Positions 1-8,736 of a DNA stretch of 64,000 bases are shown here, piece by piece. Each line of letters begins with the position of its first letter. Position 1 is the first letter of the stretch. Below the pieces are notes generated by a model, which had not been told where the DNA came from, ran no database searches, and saw only the letters and a program-made list of their open reading frames with translations. Origin of the DNA: JAGXTF01 sp044224315 (GTDB lineage: Bacteria; Bacteroidota; Bacteroidia; NS11-12g; UBA955); NCBI GenBank assembly GCA_044224315.1, contig JBGAKR010000002.1:1-64000 (forward strand), in the 5' to 3' direction. The position numbers and the translations under genes were made by a program.

Positions 1-1380
1 GTTGGGGTAATAGAGCATGCTGCAGTGTTGGTGAAGGCCACTTTGGGGCTTTCTTTTACTACGATGGTTTTGGTGATTGAGTCTTTGCAACCAAACTCAG
101 AGGTAGCTACCAGTTTCACAGCTTTGCTGCCTGGGCTGGTAAACATGTGCTCCGGATCATCTTCGGTAGATACGTTGCCATCGTTGAAGTTCCAGTAGTT
201 ACCGCTCAAACCGTTTTTGATGGTGGTAGTGCTTTTGAACTCGAAAGATTCGTTATCGCAACTTCCGGCAACCAAAGTATAGTTGGCTTTGGGTTTGTCG
301 AACTCATATACACGCTGACTCATGGTAGCTACGCAACCATTCAGGCTGGCAGACAAGGTAGCGGTATAAGCACCGGTATTGGTATACAGGTGACTTGGGT
401 TGGTGGCAGAAGAGTGCGCGGTGTTGTCACCGAAATCCCAATCTAAAGTAGCATTAGCAGGAGTAGTTTGGTTGGTGAATTTCACTGCATTGCCTTCGCA
501 AGCATTTACTTTGGTGAATTTCACAGTTGGGATAGCATTTACAGTGATGTTTACACTGTCAGAGAATTCAAAGCCCCAGGGCAGGGTGTTGCAGGTAAGT
601 TTTACTTTGTAGGTACCAGTTCCGGGGAATTGGAATACAGGGTCTGGAGCATCGGTTTTATCGGCTGCTTTACCGGTTCCGAAATCCCAATGGAATTCGA
701 TGGCACCGCTTTTCACTGTGCACAGCTGGGTAAAGTCTACCGCATCGCCTGCACAAATTTTAGAGGGATATCCAAACTTCACATTGATGGAAGGGTAGAT
801 CAGTACGTTGCGTTTGATAATGGTGTCGCAACCATTCATCAGGTCACTCACTTTAATATATACTACAACGGTAGAATCTTCCAGGTTGCTATTAGCGGTT
901 TTGTACTGAACTTCCATATCGCTGCTTAGAGGTCCAGAAGATGGGAAGTTGGTAGTGATTTCAGATGATGGCAAGGCAGTACCTTTAATGGTAGTAGCCC
1001 AGGCAGATGCAGTCCATTTTGAATTGTAATCGCTGTTGCTGTAAGTGGTTACACCTTTGGGAGATGTAAGATTATAGATAACAGGCTGCCCTACAATGGT
1101 AATATCGGTAAGTTTACCAGACTGGTAAATAGCTTTGGTTGGTTTGGAAGAGAAAGTAAGTTTCTCGCCGCCCGGCGCTGGTTTTACAAATGTAGTCATG
1201 GTAATGGTATCGTTCGATGTATTATCATCGGGCATATCAATGAAGAATTTAATGCGGTTTGTTCCAAGTGTATTCAACACCAATTGGGCATTAAAGGTTA
1301 CCTGAGCGGTATCACCGGTAAGCATTTTCTTCTTCACCAAGGTGGCAGTTTTAGGTCCGCCGTTTACACTGTAAGCAACA
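1..1380 (-). pseudogene. Copy A, downstream part: PKD-repeat region read out of frame (frameshifted, cut by window edge)
   Basis: Continuation of the gene that starts at 3450. Read in the shifted frame it gives the CARDB-like linker, the Ig-like segment ending near NVLIYPS and PKD repeats (WDFGTG, WDFGDN, WNFNDG) almost identical to copy B residues 715 to about 1200. The T9SS sorting domain expected at the end lies beyond the left edge. No start codon is expected here. The first in-frame ATG is near 1325, far inside a domain, so this part is probably not made on its own. It is open throughout, so the disruption is either recent or an assembly error. Confidence 0.75.
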
Positions 1381-3450
1381 TTAAAGTTGTAAGCAGACAG
1401 AGAAGTTTGTAGAAATAGCCTGAATATCGGTGAAGATCTCAACGCCACCGCGGTCAGATTTTACTTTGTTGCGGTCTGCACTAAATACGTCTTTAGGATT
1501 GGTAGTAGTGGTATTGGTGTTATTATGGCACTCAAATGCTTTGGGGCGATAATCGCCATTGGCTACATCAAAGAAATCAGGATCCAGGAATTTTTCACCC
1601 TTTCCTGGCAAGCCGGTACTCATCCAACCGTTAAAGTCGCTTGCGCTGCCCGCTGGATTGTACCAGTTTTGGCCACCGCTCATGTTTTTAATCCAATAAG
1701 TGTTGTTGTCCAGTTCTTTAATATTGTTCTGGCTTTGGTTGTAAGCATAAATTGGGTAGCAGTAGTAACCATTTGCAATATCAATAATATTACCGGCTAC
1801 TGAATATGAGCTATGGTAGTATTCTTGACATAGTAAGCCATAAATATAGCAATAGGTGTAGTTAGAACCACGGGCACGGATGGTATTCTGACGGGCTTCA
1901 AAAGCGTAACCACTGTTGTAGCTGTATGAGTACATCGGATTATTGCCATAATAACCAAAATTGTCTGCGATTATGTTAGAATTCACCTGCCAGTTGTAAA
2001 GGTAAATACAGTATATACCGTAGAAATAACCCTGGTTGCTGGCTGTAGAGTTTTTGGTAATCAGGTTGCGGTTGATTTTTGCATGGAAATAGTATTGGCA
2101 CTGAATTCCATAAAAATAGTAACCCGCGTAGTTGTTGGTAATTACGTTATCCTCAATTAAAATATAGGGATTGAGTGAAGTAGAAGTATTGTAAATGTAA
2201 ATATTGTAGGCATAGTAACCGAAACTGCAATTTTTAATAGTGTTTCTGCTTACAGTAAGGTCATTTCCATAGTACAGCATATAACCATATGAAGAATAAC
2301 CAGACGCATAAGTGGAAACATTGTCCATTACGTTGTTGGTAAATTCAGCGTTGTAGTTATAGTAACCATAAACAGCATAGCAATAGTAATAAGCAGCAAG
2401 GTTCTTCATTACGTTGTTGTTGAAAATGAAGGGCCTTCCGGAAGCACCATAGTTATAGTACATATAGTTCTGCCAGTAGTACATAGAAGAAGAAGAAGCA
2501 GAAGCACCCGCCTGTGGCAAATCATGCACCACGTTACCGTCGAATTTGGTAGAACGGTTTGCAGCATATGACATATAGCTGTACATCAGGTATACGTTTG
2601 TAGGCATACCAGCGCTTCCTGCATCGGTTCTTGAAATATCATTGTTCAAAAACTGGTTTCCATTGGTATAATAATTTCGGATAGCAGTGTAATAGAAGTT
2701 AGAGATTTTATTACCCTCGAAAGTATTATTCATAGGAGTGCTGGAGTAAGTAGAGGTGTTACCATTTACAGCAATGGCATAAGACGGGCCAGCTGAGTTG
2801 GTTGCCAAAGTGCGCATGTTACAGTTGCGAATGGTATCATAAGAACCAGTGCTAGTGCTTGTAGCTGCAGTAGCAGAGCCCGAGGTGTAACAAAACACAA
2901 CGTAAGCACCTGCACCGGTAGAACCCGAAGTCAAAGTGCTAAATTCCAGGTTACAACCCTCAATGGTATTGTAATCTGAAGCTCCGCTAAAACGAACAAT
3001 CTGGCCTGTGGTTGAGGTAGAGGTGTTTCGAATGGTTAGATTCTTGATTTTGAAATAATCTCCACCTTGAAATGAAATAACCTCAGATGTAATGGACAAT
3101 GCCAGAATTTTACCACCACCATTAATAGTAATGGTATTGGTGCTAGACATGCCAGTAATTTGAGGAAACTGCACCTGACTAGTCTCGGTCAGATCGGAGT
3201 TTACGTTCACAACTACTGGGCCAGAAACACCCGCAGTAAGTGTAGTACCGCCATCCGTTCTGGACAAACCCTGCAAGGATCTCCAGAATGAATACCAGTC
3301 TTTAAAGTTGGTTGACGATGCTCCGGCGGTAGCATCGATGGTTACCGTTCCCGACATTTGTGCCGAAGCAGTAAGTGCACATAAGCTTAGTCCGGTTACG
3401 ACCAGCATACGAGCAAATCTTTTGGTTTGGTTTAGTAAAGTTTGTTTCAT
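1381..3450 (-). CDS. Copy A, upstream part: signal peptide and Tyr-rich beta-helix, truncated by a frameshift
   Basis: Starts at an ATG with a signal peptide (MKQTLL..., cleavage after TASAQ near residue 31), as in copy B. Residues about 50-640 are a right-handed parallel beta-helix with many Asn-ladder turns (NNTFEGN, LNNDIS, INRNLI) and very high Tyr content. Against copy B, residues about 95-390 diverge and 390-685 are nearly identical. The frame is lost at the STNFSV motif: a net loss of 77 bp near 1391-1400 leads to the ending CLQL and a stop, removing linker, PKD repeats and sorting domain from the product. Without a C-terminal signal the 689-residue fragment should not be exported by T9SS. 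It is a surface-protein pseudogene unless the break is an assembly error. Confidence 0.8.
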   Translation of the reverse strand: MKQTLLNQTKRFARMLVVTGLSLCALTASAQMSGTVTIDATAGASSTNFKDWYSFWRSLQGLSRTDGGTTLTAGVSGPVVVNVNSDLTETSQVQFPQITGMSSTNTITINGGGKILALSITSEVISFQGGDYFKIKNLTIRNTSTSTTGQIVRFSGASDYNTIEGCNLEFSTLTSGSTGAGAYVVFCYTSGSATAATSTSTGSYDTIRNCNMRTLATNSAGPSYAIAVNGNTSTYSSTPMNNTFEGNKISNFYYTAIRNYYTNGNQFLNNDISRTDAGSAGMPTNVYLMYSYMSYAANRSTKFDGNVVHDLPQAGASASSSSMYYWQNYMYYNYGASGRPFIFNNNVMKNLAAYYYCYAVYGYYNYNAEFTNNVMDNVSTYASGYSSYGYMLYYGNDLTVSRNTIKNCSFGYYAYNIYIYNTSTSLNPYILIEDNVITNNYAGYYFYGIQCQYYFHAKINRNLITKNSTASNQGYFYGIYCIYLYNWQVNSNIIADNFGYYGNNPMYSYSYNSGYAFEARQNTIRARGSNYTYCYIYGLLCQEYYHSSYSVAGNIIDIANGYYCYPIYAYNQSQNNIKELDNNTYWIKNMSGGQNWYNPAGSASDFNGWMSTGLPGKGEKFLDPDFFDVANGDYRPKAFECHNNTNTTTTNPKDVFSADRNKVKSDRGGVEIFTDIQAISTNFSVCLQL

Positions 3451-3472
3451 TGGTTACAATTATTGTAAGCTT

Positions 3473-3503
3473 CAAATCTGTCGTTTTTAAAACAAAATTC
3501 CAA
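3473..3503 (-). promoter_or_regulatory. Putative promoter of copy A
   Basis: On the minus strand a TTG (3501-3503) lies exactly 20 nt upstream of CAGATTTG (3473-3480). This is one mismatch from the Bacteroidota -7 consensus TAnnTTTG, with spacing in the usual range. The same arrangement with the same spacing precedes copy B. The -7 box ends 22 nt before the ATG, giving a short leader. Motif-based only. Confidence 0.5.
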
Positions 3504-3790
3504 GCACCCAAACCTCCACAAACCCTTATATAGCAATAATCTACACGATTATTGCCATTACAATTCACTCAAAATTACAGACTATTTATTCTGTTTTTAT
3601 TTTGTTATTCTTACAGAATTTTTATTCTACATAAAGCTTCTAAATTGCTTTCATATAAACTTTTATACTATATCCTTATTACAAATTGAATAATCTGTTT
3701 TAAAAAGTTGTTAATTTTAGAATATTCGGTACAAGATTTGAAGCGTCACAAATTTGTCATAATTTGTCCACATTCTTGCAATAAACCATA

Positions 3791-3818
3791 AAAAAAGCCC
3801 CGCAGAAATCTGCGGGGC
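3791..3818 (-). terminator. Rho-independent terminator of copy B
   Basis: A 9-bp GC-rich stem (GCCCCGCAG with CTGCGGGGC, 3797-3805 and 3810-3818) with a 4-nt loop. On the minus strand it is followed by six U (3791-3796). It lies 28 nt past the copy B stop codon. Confidence 0.85.
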
Positions 3819-3845
3819 TTTTTATGTTATTGAAATAACTCTTTA

Positions 3846-6800
3846 TTATTTCTGAATTTGTACGGCACGAACTACCACTTTGCTGGCAGAGCTTACACGT
3901 ACTGAGTAAACGCCGTTGGCAAGGTCAGCCGCATCTACCACTACCAGGCCGTTGTTGGCGCTGTTCATGGTTTTCACTACTGCGCCGGTAGCGCTGATCA
4001 GTTGTACGGTTACATCTTTACCAAAGCTTTCGGTCAATGCAATGTTGAAGCTTCCGGTGCTTGGGTTGGGGTATAAGCCCATTCCAAATTTCACCAGGTC
4101 TTCTGCTGCAGTGCGGTTCATTACCACTTTTTTGGTAACGGTGCACTCACAACCAGTTGCATCTACTTTGGCACGCATGGTTACTTCATACTCGCCATCC
4201 TGTTGGAAGTCGAAGCTTGGAGTAGCACCATTTAAAGTACCACCACCTTTAACAACCCAGGTATAGGTTACGCCGGTTTGTGACAACTGGGCGCCGGCTG
4301 CATCCAATGGGTTGAATTTCATTCCACGGAATCCGAATGCATAGTCTGGGTCGCCTTTGAAATCGCAGGTTTTGGGTCCTTCGTTGATGGTTACCGCTTT
4401 GCGGATACTATCAGAGCAACCGCCGGCTATGCTGGCTTTCAGGGTTACAAAGTAGGTAGTTGTTTTGGTTACATTACCATAGTTGTAGGTAGGATCGCTG
4501 CTTGTGCTGGTTCCGGTATTACCGAAATCCCACAGGTAAGCGATATCACCCTGGGCCCAGGTAGTGTTGTTTTCGAATACTACAGGCTGGCCGCTGCACA
4601 CATTGGTAGCGCTGAACTGGGCAGTGGGTTGTACACCTACTACAAGGTCAGTGCTGGTTTGGGCTTTGCAACCATTATCAAGGGTAATGGTAAGGCTTAC
4701 AGTTTTAGGTCCGAGGGTAGTCCAGGCGTGGTTTACATCTTTGCTGGTAGCAATGGCAGAACCGTCGCCGAAATCCCATTTGTAGTTAGCCACGGTACCA
4801 CTTACCGGAGGGGTAAGGTTGGTGAAGGTGGTTGGGGTAATAGAGCAAGCTGCAGTATTGGTGAAGGCCACTTTGGGGCTTTCTTTTACCACAATGGTTT
4901 TGGTGATTGAGTCTTTGCAACCAAACTCAGAGGTAGCAACCAGTTTCACAGCTTTGCTGCCGGGGCTGGTGAACATATGAGATGGATCATCTTCGGTAGA
5001 TACGTTGCCATCGTTGAAGTTCCAGTAGTTACCGCTCAAACCGTTTTTGATGGTGGTAGTGCTTTTGAACTCGAAAGATTCGTTATCGCAACTTCCGGCA
5101 ACCAAAGTGTAGTTTGCTTTTGGTTTGTCGAACTCATATACACGCTGACTCATGGTAGCTACACAACCATTCAGGCTGGCAGACAAGGTAGCGGTATAAG
5201 CACCGGTGTTTACATACAGGTGACTTGGGTTGGTGGCAGAAGAGTGGGCGGTATTGTCACCGAAATCCCAATCTAAAGTAGCATTAGAAGGAGTAGTTTG
5301 GTTTGTGAATTTCACGGCATTGCCTTCGCAAGCATTTACTTTGGTGAATTTCACGGTTGGGATAGCATTTACAGTGATGTTTACACTGTCAGAGAATTCA
5401 AAGCCCCAGGGCAGGGTGTTGCAGGTAAGTTTTACTTTGTAGGTACCAGTTCCGGGGAATTGGAATACAGGGTCTGGAGCATCGGTTTTATCGGCCGCTT
5501 TTCCGGTTCCGAAATCCCAGTGGAATTCGATGGCGCCGCTTTTCACCTGGCACAGCTGAGTAAAGTCTACAGCATCACCTGCGCAAATTTTAGATGGATA
5601 TCCAAACTTCACATTGATGGAAGGATAGATCAACACATTGCGTTTAATGATGGTATCGCAACCATTACCTAAATCAGAAATTTTAAGATACACAACAATA
5701 GTAGAATCTTCCAGATTGGTATTGCTGGTTTTGTATTGAACCTCCATGTCAGTGCTCAAAGAACCTGAAGCGGGGAAGTTGGTAGTGATTTCAGATGATG
5801 GCAACGCGGTACCTTTTATTGTGGTGGCATAAGCTGTAGCTTTCCAGTTGGTATTGTAGGTAGAGTTGCTGTAAGCCTTAGGTGCAGTTATATTGTAAAT
5901 AACGGGTTGGCCCACGATGGTAACATCGGTAAGTTTACCAGACTGGTAAATAGCTTTGGTAGGTTTGGTAGAGAAGGTTAGTTTCTCTCCACCTGGAGCT
6001 GGTTTTACAAATGTGGTCATGGTAATGGTATCGTTCGATGTTTTATCATCGGGCATATCAATGAAGAACTGGATTTTGTTGGTTCCCAGTGTATTCAATA
6101 CCAATTGGGCATTAAATGTTACCTGAGCGGTATCACCAGTAAGCATTTTCTTTTTAACAACAGTAGTGGTTTTAGGTCCACCGTTTACGCTGTAGGCAAC
6201 ATTAAAGTTGTAAGCAGTATCGTAGGCATACAGGTTTTTAACTACAAATTTGGTAGCACCGCTGCTGGTATAGCCTTGGCAAACCTGCGCAGGTACTGAG
6301 AAGTTTGTAGAAACAGCCTGAATATCGGTAAAGATTTCAACGCCACCACGGTCAGATTTTACTTTGTTGCGGTCTGCACTAAATACGTCTTTAGGGTTGG
6401 TAGTAGTTGTATTGGTATTGTTATGACATTCAAATGCTTTGGGGCGATAATCACCAGCAGCTACATCAAAGAAATCAGGGTTCAGGAATTTCTCACCTTT
6501 ACCTGGCAAGCCGGTGCTCATCCAACCGGTGAAGTCACTTGCACTTCCGGCAGGGTTATACCAGTATTGGCCACCACTCATGTTTCTTACCCAGTAAGTG
6601 TTATTATCCAGTTCTTTAATGTTGTTCTGGCTTTGGTTGTAGGCATAAATCGGATAGCAATAGTATGCATCTGCTACATCTACAATGTTACCTGCAACTG
6701 AATAAGAGCTATGATAATACTCCTGACACAGTAATGCATAAACATAGCAGTAGGTATAGTTAGAACCACGTGCACGAAGGGTATTCTGACGGGCTTCAAA

Positions 6801-8351
6801 AGTGTAACCACTGTTGTAGCTGTATGAATACATGGGGTAGTTACCATAGTAGCCAAAGTTATCTGCAATGATATTTGAATTTACCTGCCAGTTGTACAGA
6901 TAAATACTGTAAATACCGTAGAAATAGCCCTGGTTTGTAGCAGTAGAGTTTTTAGTAATCAGGTTGCGGTTAATTTTAGCACTGTAATAATACTGGTTTT
7001 GAATGGCCCAGAAATAGTAACCAGCGTAGTTGTTGGTGATTACGTTATCCTCAATTAAGGTGTAAGGATTCAGTGAGTTTGAAGTATTGTAAATGTAAAT
7101 AGGATAAGCATAGTAGCCAAAGCTGCAGTTCTTAATTGTATTCTTACTTACTGTAAGGTCATTACCATAATACAGCATGTAAATGTAAGAAGAGTAACCA
7201 GAAGCATAGGTTTGGATATTATCCCATGTATTGCTGGTAAACTGTGCATTATAGTTGTAGTAACCATAAATACCATAGCAGTAGTAATAGCTCATGATGT
7301 TTTTGAATGTATTGTTATTAAAAACACATGGGTTAGAGCTGCTACCATAGTTATAGTAGAAGTAGTTGTAGAAATAGTTCATTGGGCTGCTTGAAGCAGA
7401 AACACCAGCATAAGGCAAATCGTGGAATACGTTTCCGTCGTATTTGGTAGAACGGTTGGTAGAATACGTTTGGTAGCTATACATGGTGTATGGCTGAGAG
7501 TAGGTAGAAGCAGAGCTGGTAGCATTGCTGCGAGACACATCGTTGTTCAAGAACTGGTTACCATTGGTGTAGTAGTTAAAGAAACCCATGTAGTAAAAGT
7601 TCTTAATGGTGTTTCCGGTAATGGTATTGTTCTGAGGAGTGCTGCTATAGTTACCAGTGTTACCGTTAATGGCAATTGCAATGGCAGGGCCGGCAGGGTT
7701 AACGCCGGTGGTTTGCATTACGCAACCACGGATGGTATCATAAGAACCTGTAGCCGTGCTGGTAGCAGAGGTAAGTGCACCCTGGCTGTAACCCCAGTAT
7801 ACATAAGCCGAACTGCTGGTTGAAGCGGCTACCATGGCAGTAAACTCAATGGTACATTTTTCAATCAGGTTGTAGTCCGATCCGCCATAAAAACGGATAC
7901 CCGCGCTGGTGGTTGAGGTACTAGTGTGGCTAATAATCAGGTTTTTAATTCTGAAATAATCACCACCGCTGAATGATACTGCTTCGTAAGACCCAGTATA
8001 GCTGAATTTTTTACCTCCACCATTAATGGTAATGGTGTTGGTTGAAGACATACCGGTGATTTGAGGAAACTGGATTGCATCGGCTTCAGTTAAATCTGAA
8101 TTCACATTCACAGTTACAGGACCTGAAACACCTGCAGTAAGTGTAGAACCGCCATCCGTCCTAGACTGACCCTGTAAGGATCTCCAGAATGAATACCAGT
8201 TTTGAAAGTTAGTGGACGACGCTGCGGAGGAAGCATCGATGGTTACTGTTCCAGACATTTGGGCCGAGGCAGTAACTGCGCATACACTAAGTCCGGTTAC
8301 GACCAGCATACGTGCAAATCTTTTGGTTTGGTTTAGTAAAGTTTGTTTCAT
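3846..8351 (-). CDS. Copy B: giant beta-helix/PKD surface protein with T9SS type A sorting domain (intact)
   Basis: 1501 residues. Signal peptide 1-31. Tyr/Asn-rich parallel beta-helix about 50-640, with runs such as YYYCYGIYGYYNYN and the SNIIADNFGYYGN turn. CARDB-like linker about 690-800, an Ig-like segment to about 920, then about six PKD-like repeats (WDFGTG, WDFGDN, WNFNDG, WDFGDGS, WDFGNTG) to about 1400. The C-terminal 80 residues are a T9SS type A sorting domain (YPNPSTGSFNI ... GVYSVRV ... VQIQK). Families with this layout are exported through the outer membrane by T9SS and anchored at the surface or released. No catalytic motif is visible, so a structural or adhesive role is inferred. 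This is the clearest intact member of the array. It starts at ATG with its own promoter and terminator. Confidence 0.9.
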   Translation of the reverse strand: MKQTLLNQTKRFARMLVVTGLSVCAVTASAQMSGTVTIDASSAASSTNFQNWYSFWRSLQGQSRTDGGSTLTAGVSGPVTVNVNSDLTEADAIQFPQITGMSSTNTITINGGGKKFSYTGSYEAVSFSGGDYFRIKNLIISHTSTSTTSAGIRFYGGSDYNLIEKCTIEFTAMVAASTSSSAYVYWGYSQGALTSATSTATGSYDTIRGCVMQTTGVNPAGPAIAIAINGNTGNYSSTPQNNTITGNTIKNFYYMGFFNYYTNGNQFLNNDVSRSNATSSASTYSQPYTMYSYQTYSTNRSTKYDGNVFHDLPYAGVSASSSPMNYFYNYFYYNYGSSSNPCVFNNNTFKNIMSYYYCYGIYGYYNYNAQFTSNTWDNIQTYASGYSSYIYMLYYGNDLTVSKNTIKNCSFGYYAYPIYIYNTSNSLNPYTLIEDNVITNNYAGYYFWAIQNQYYYSAKINRNLITKNSTATNQGYFYGIYSIYLYNWQVNSNIIADNFGYYGNYPMYSYSYNSGYTFEARQNTLRARGSNYTYCYVYALLCQEYYHSSYSVAGNIVDVADAYYCYPIYAYNQSQNNIKELDNNTYWVRNMSGGQYWYNPAGSASDFTGWMSTGLPGKGEKFLNPDFFDVAAGDYRPKAFECHNNTNTTTTNPKDVFSADRNKVKSDRGGVEIFTDIQAVSTNFSVPAQVCQGYTSSGATKFVVKNLYAYDTAYNFNVAYSVNGGPKTTTVVKKKMLTGDTAQVTFNAQLVLNTLGTNKIQFFIDMPDDKTSNDTITMTTFVKPAPGGEKLTFSTKPTKAIYQSGKLTDVTIVGQPVIYNITAPKAYSNSTYNTNWKATAYATTIKGTALPSSEITTNFPASGSLSTDMEVQYKTSNTNLEDSTIVVYLKISDLGNGCDTIIKRNVLIYPSINVKFGYPSKICAGDAVDFTQLCQVKSGAIEFHWDFGTGKAADKTDAPDPVFQFPGTGTYKVKLTCNTLPWGFEFSDSVNITVNAIPTVKFTKVNACEGNAVKFTNQTTPSNATLDWDFGDNTAHSSATNPSHLYVNTGAYTATLSASLNGCVATMSQRVYEFDKPKANYTLVAGSCDNESFEFKSTTTIKNGLSGNYWNFNDGNVSTEDDPSHMFTSPGSKAVKLVATSEFGCKDSITKTIVVKESPKVAFTNTAACSITPTTFTNLTPPVSGTVANYKWDFGDGSAIATSKDVNHAWTTLGPKTVSLTITLDNGCKAQTSTDLVVGVQPTAQFSATNVCSGQPVVFENNTTWAQGDIAYLWDFGNTGTSTSSDPTYNYGNVTKTTTYFVTLKASIAGGCSDSIRKAVTINEGPKTCDFKGDPDYAFGFRGMKFNPLDAAGAQLSQTGVTYTWVVKGGGTLNGATPSFDFQQDGEYEVTMRAKVDATGCECTVTKKVVMNRTAAEDLVKFGMGLYPNPSTGSFNIALTESFGKDVTVQLISATGAVVKTMNSANNGLVVVDAADLANGVYSVRVSSASKVVVRAVQIQK

Positions 8352-8372
8352 TGGTTACAATAATTGTAGCTT

Positions 8373-8403
8373 CAAATCTGCCGAAAAAATTGTTTAACTC
8401 CAA
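8373..8403 (-). promoter_or_regulatory. Putative promoter of copy B
   Basis: TTG (8401-8403) lies 20 nt upstream of CAGATTTG (8373-8380) on the minus strand, as at copy A. The -7 box and the following AAGC plus leader are conserved, while the spacer sequence differs. This supports selection on the boxes rather than simple duplication. Confidence 0.5.
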
Positions 8404-8685
8404 CAGATGTCATCGAAAAAACATTCGAGACCAGAAACTTACCAATCAAAACCAATTTTTAATCCCTAAAATAATAGAATAATTTCAGGGCTTTTTTTCT
8501 TTTTATATTACCGAATATTTGTTCTAATTTTATCTTATATATAAATATTTTATTAATATTTCAATGATTATTTTTTATTGTATTTTTATTCTATTGATAG
8601 ACTGTTTTTTAGTAGAATTTATATCCTAAAATCGAATGTCGGTTTTTTGTCATAATTTTTGAACGTTCGATTTTTTTTGTATCAA

Positions 8686-8718
8686 ATAGCCCCGCTCCGT
8701 TTTTAAGAGCAGGGCTAT
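8686..8718 (-). terminator. Hairpin downstream of copy C, possible terminator
   Basis: ATAGCCC (8686-8692) pairs with GGGCTAT (8712-8718), extended by GCTC/GAGC across one mismatch, with a 9-nt loop. On the minus strand the stem is followed by TTGATAC rather than a clean U run, so termination may be weak. Confidence 0.5.
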
Positions 8719-8736
8719 CTGAAAATCAATTATCTA

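Larger units (their letters stand above)
3451..3845. other. Intergenic region between copies A and B
   Basis: AT-rich, no credible gene. It holds the putative promoter of copy A and the terminator of copy B. An exact 11-bp inverted repeat, GCTTCAAATCT at 3469-3479 and AGATTTGAAGC at 3734-3744, brackets 254 bp. Its left arm overlaps the -7 box of copy A. Confidence 0.6.
8352..8736. other. Intergenic region between copies B and C
   Basis: Very AT-rich, no credible gene. It holds the copy B promoter and a hairpin downstream of copy C. The 11-bp inverted repeat seen between A and B is absent here. Confidence 0.6.
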
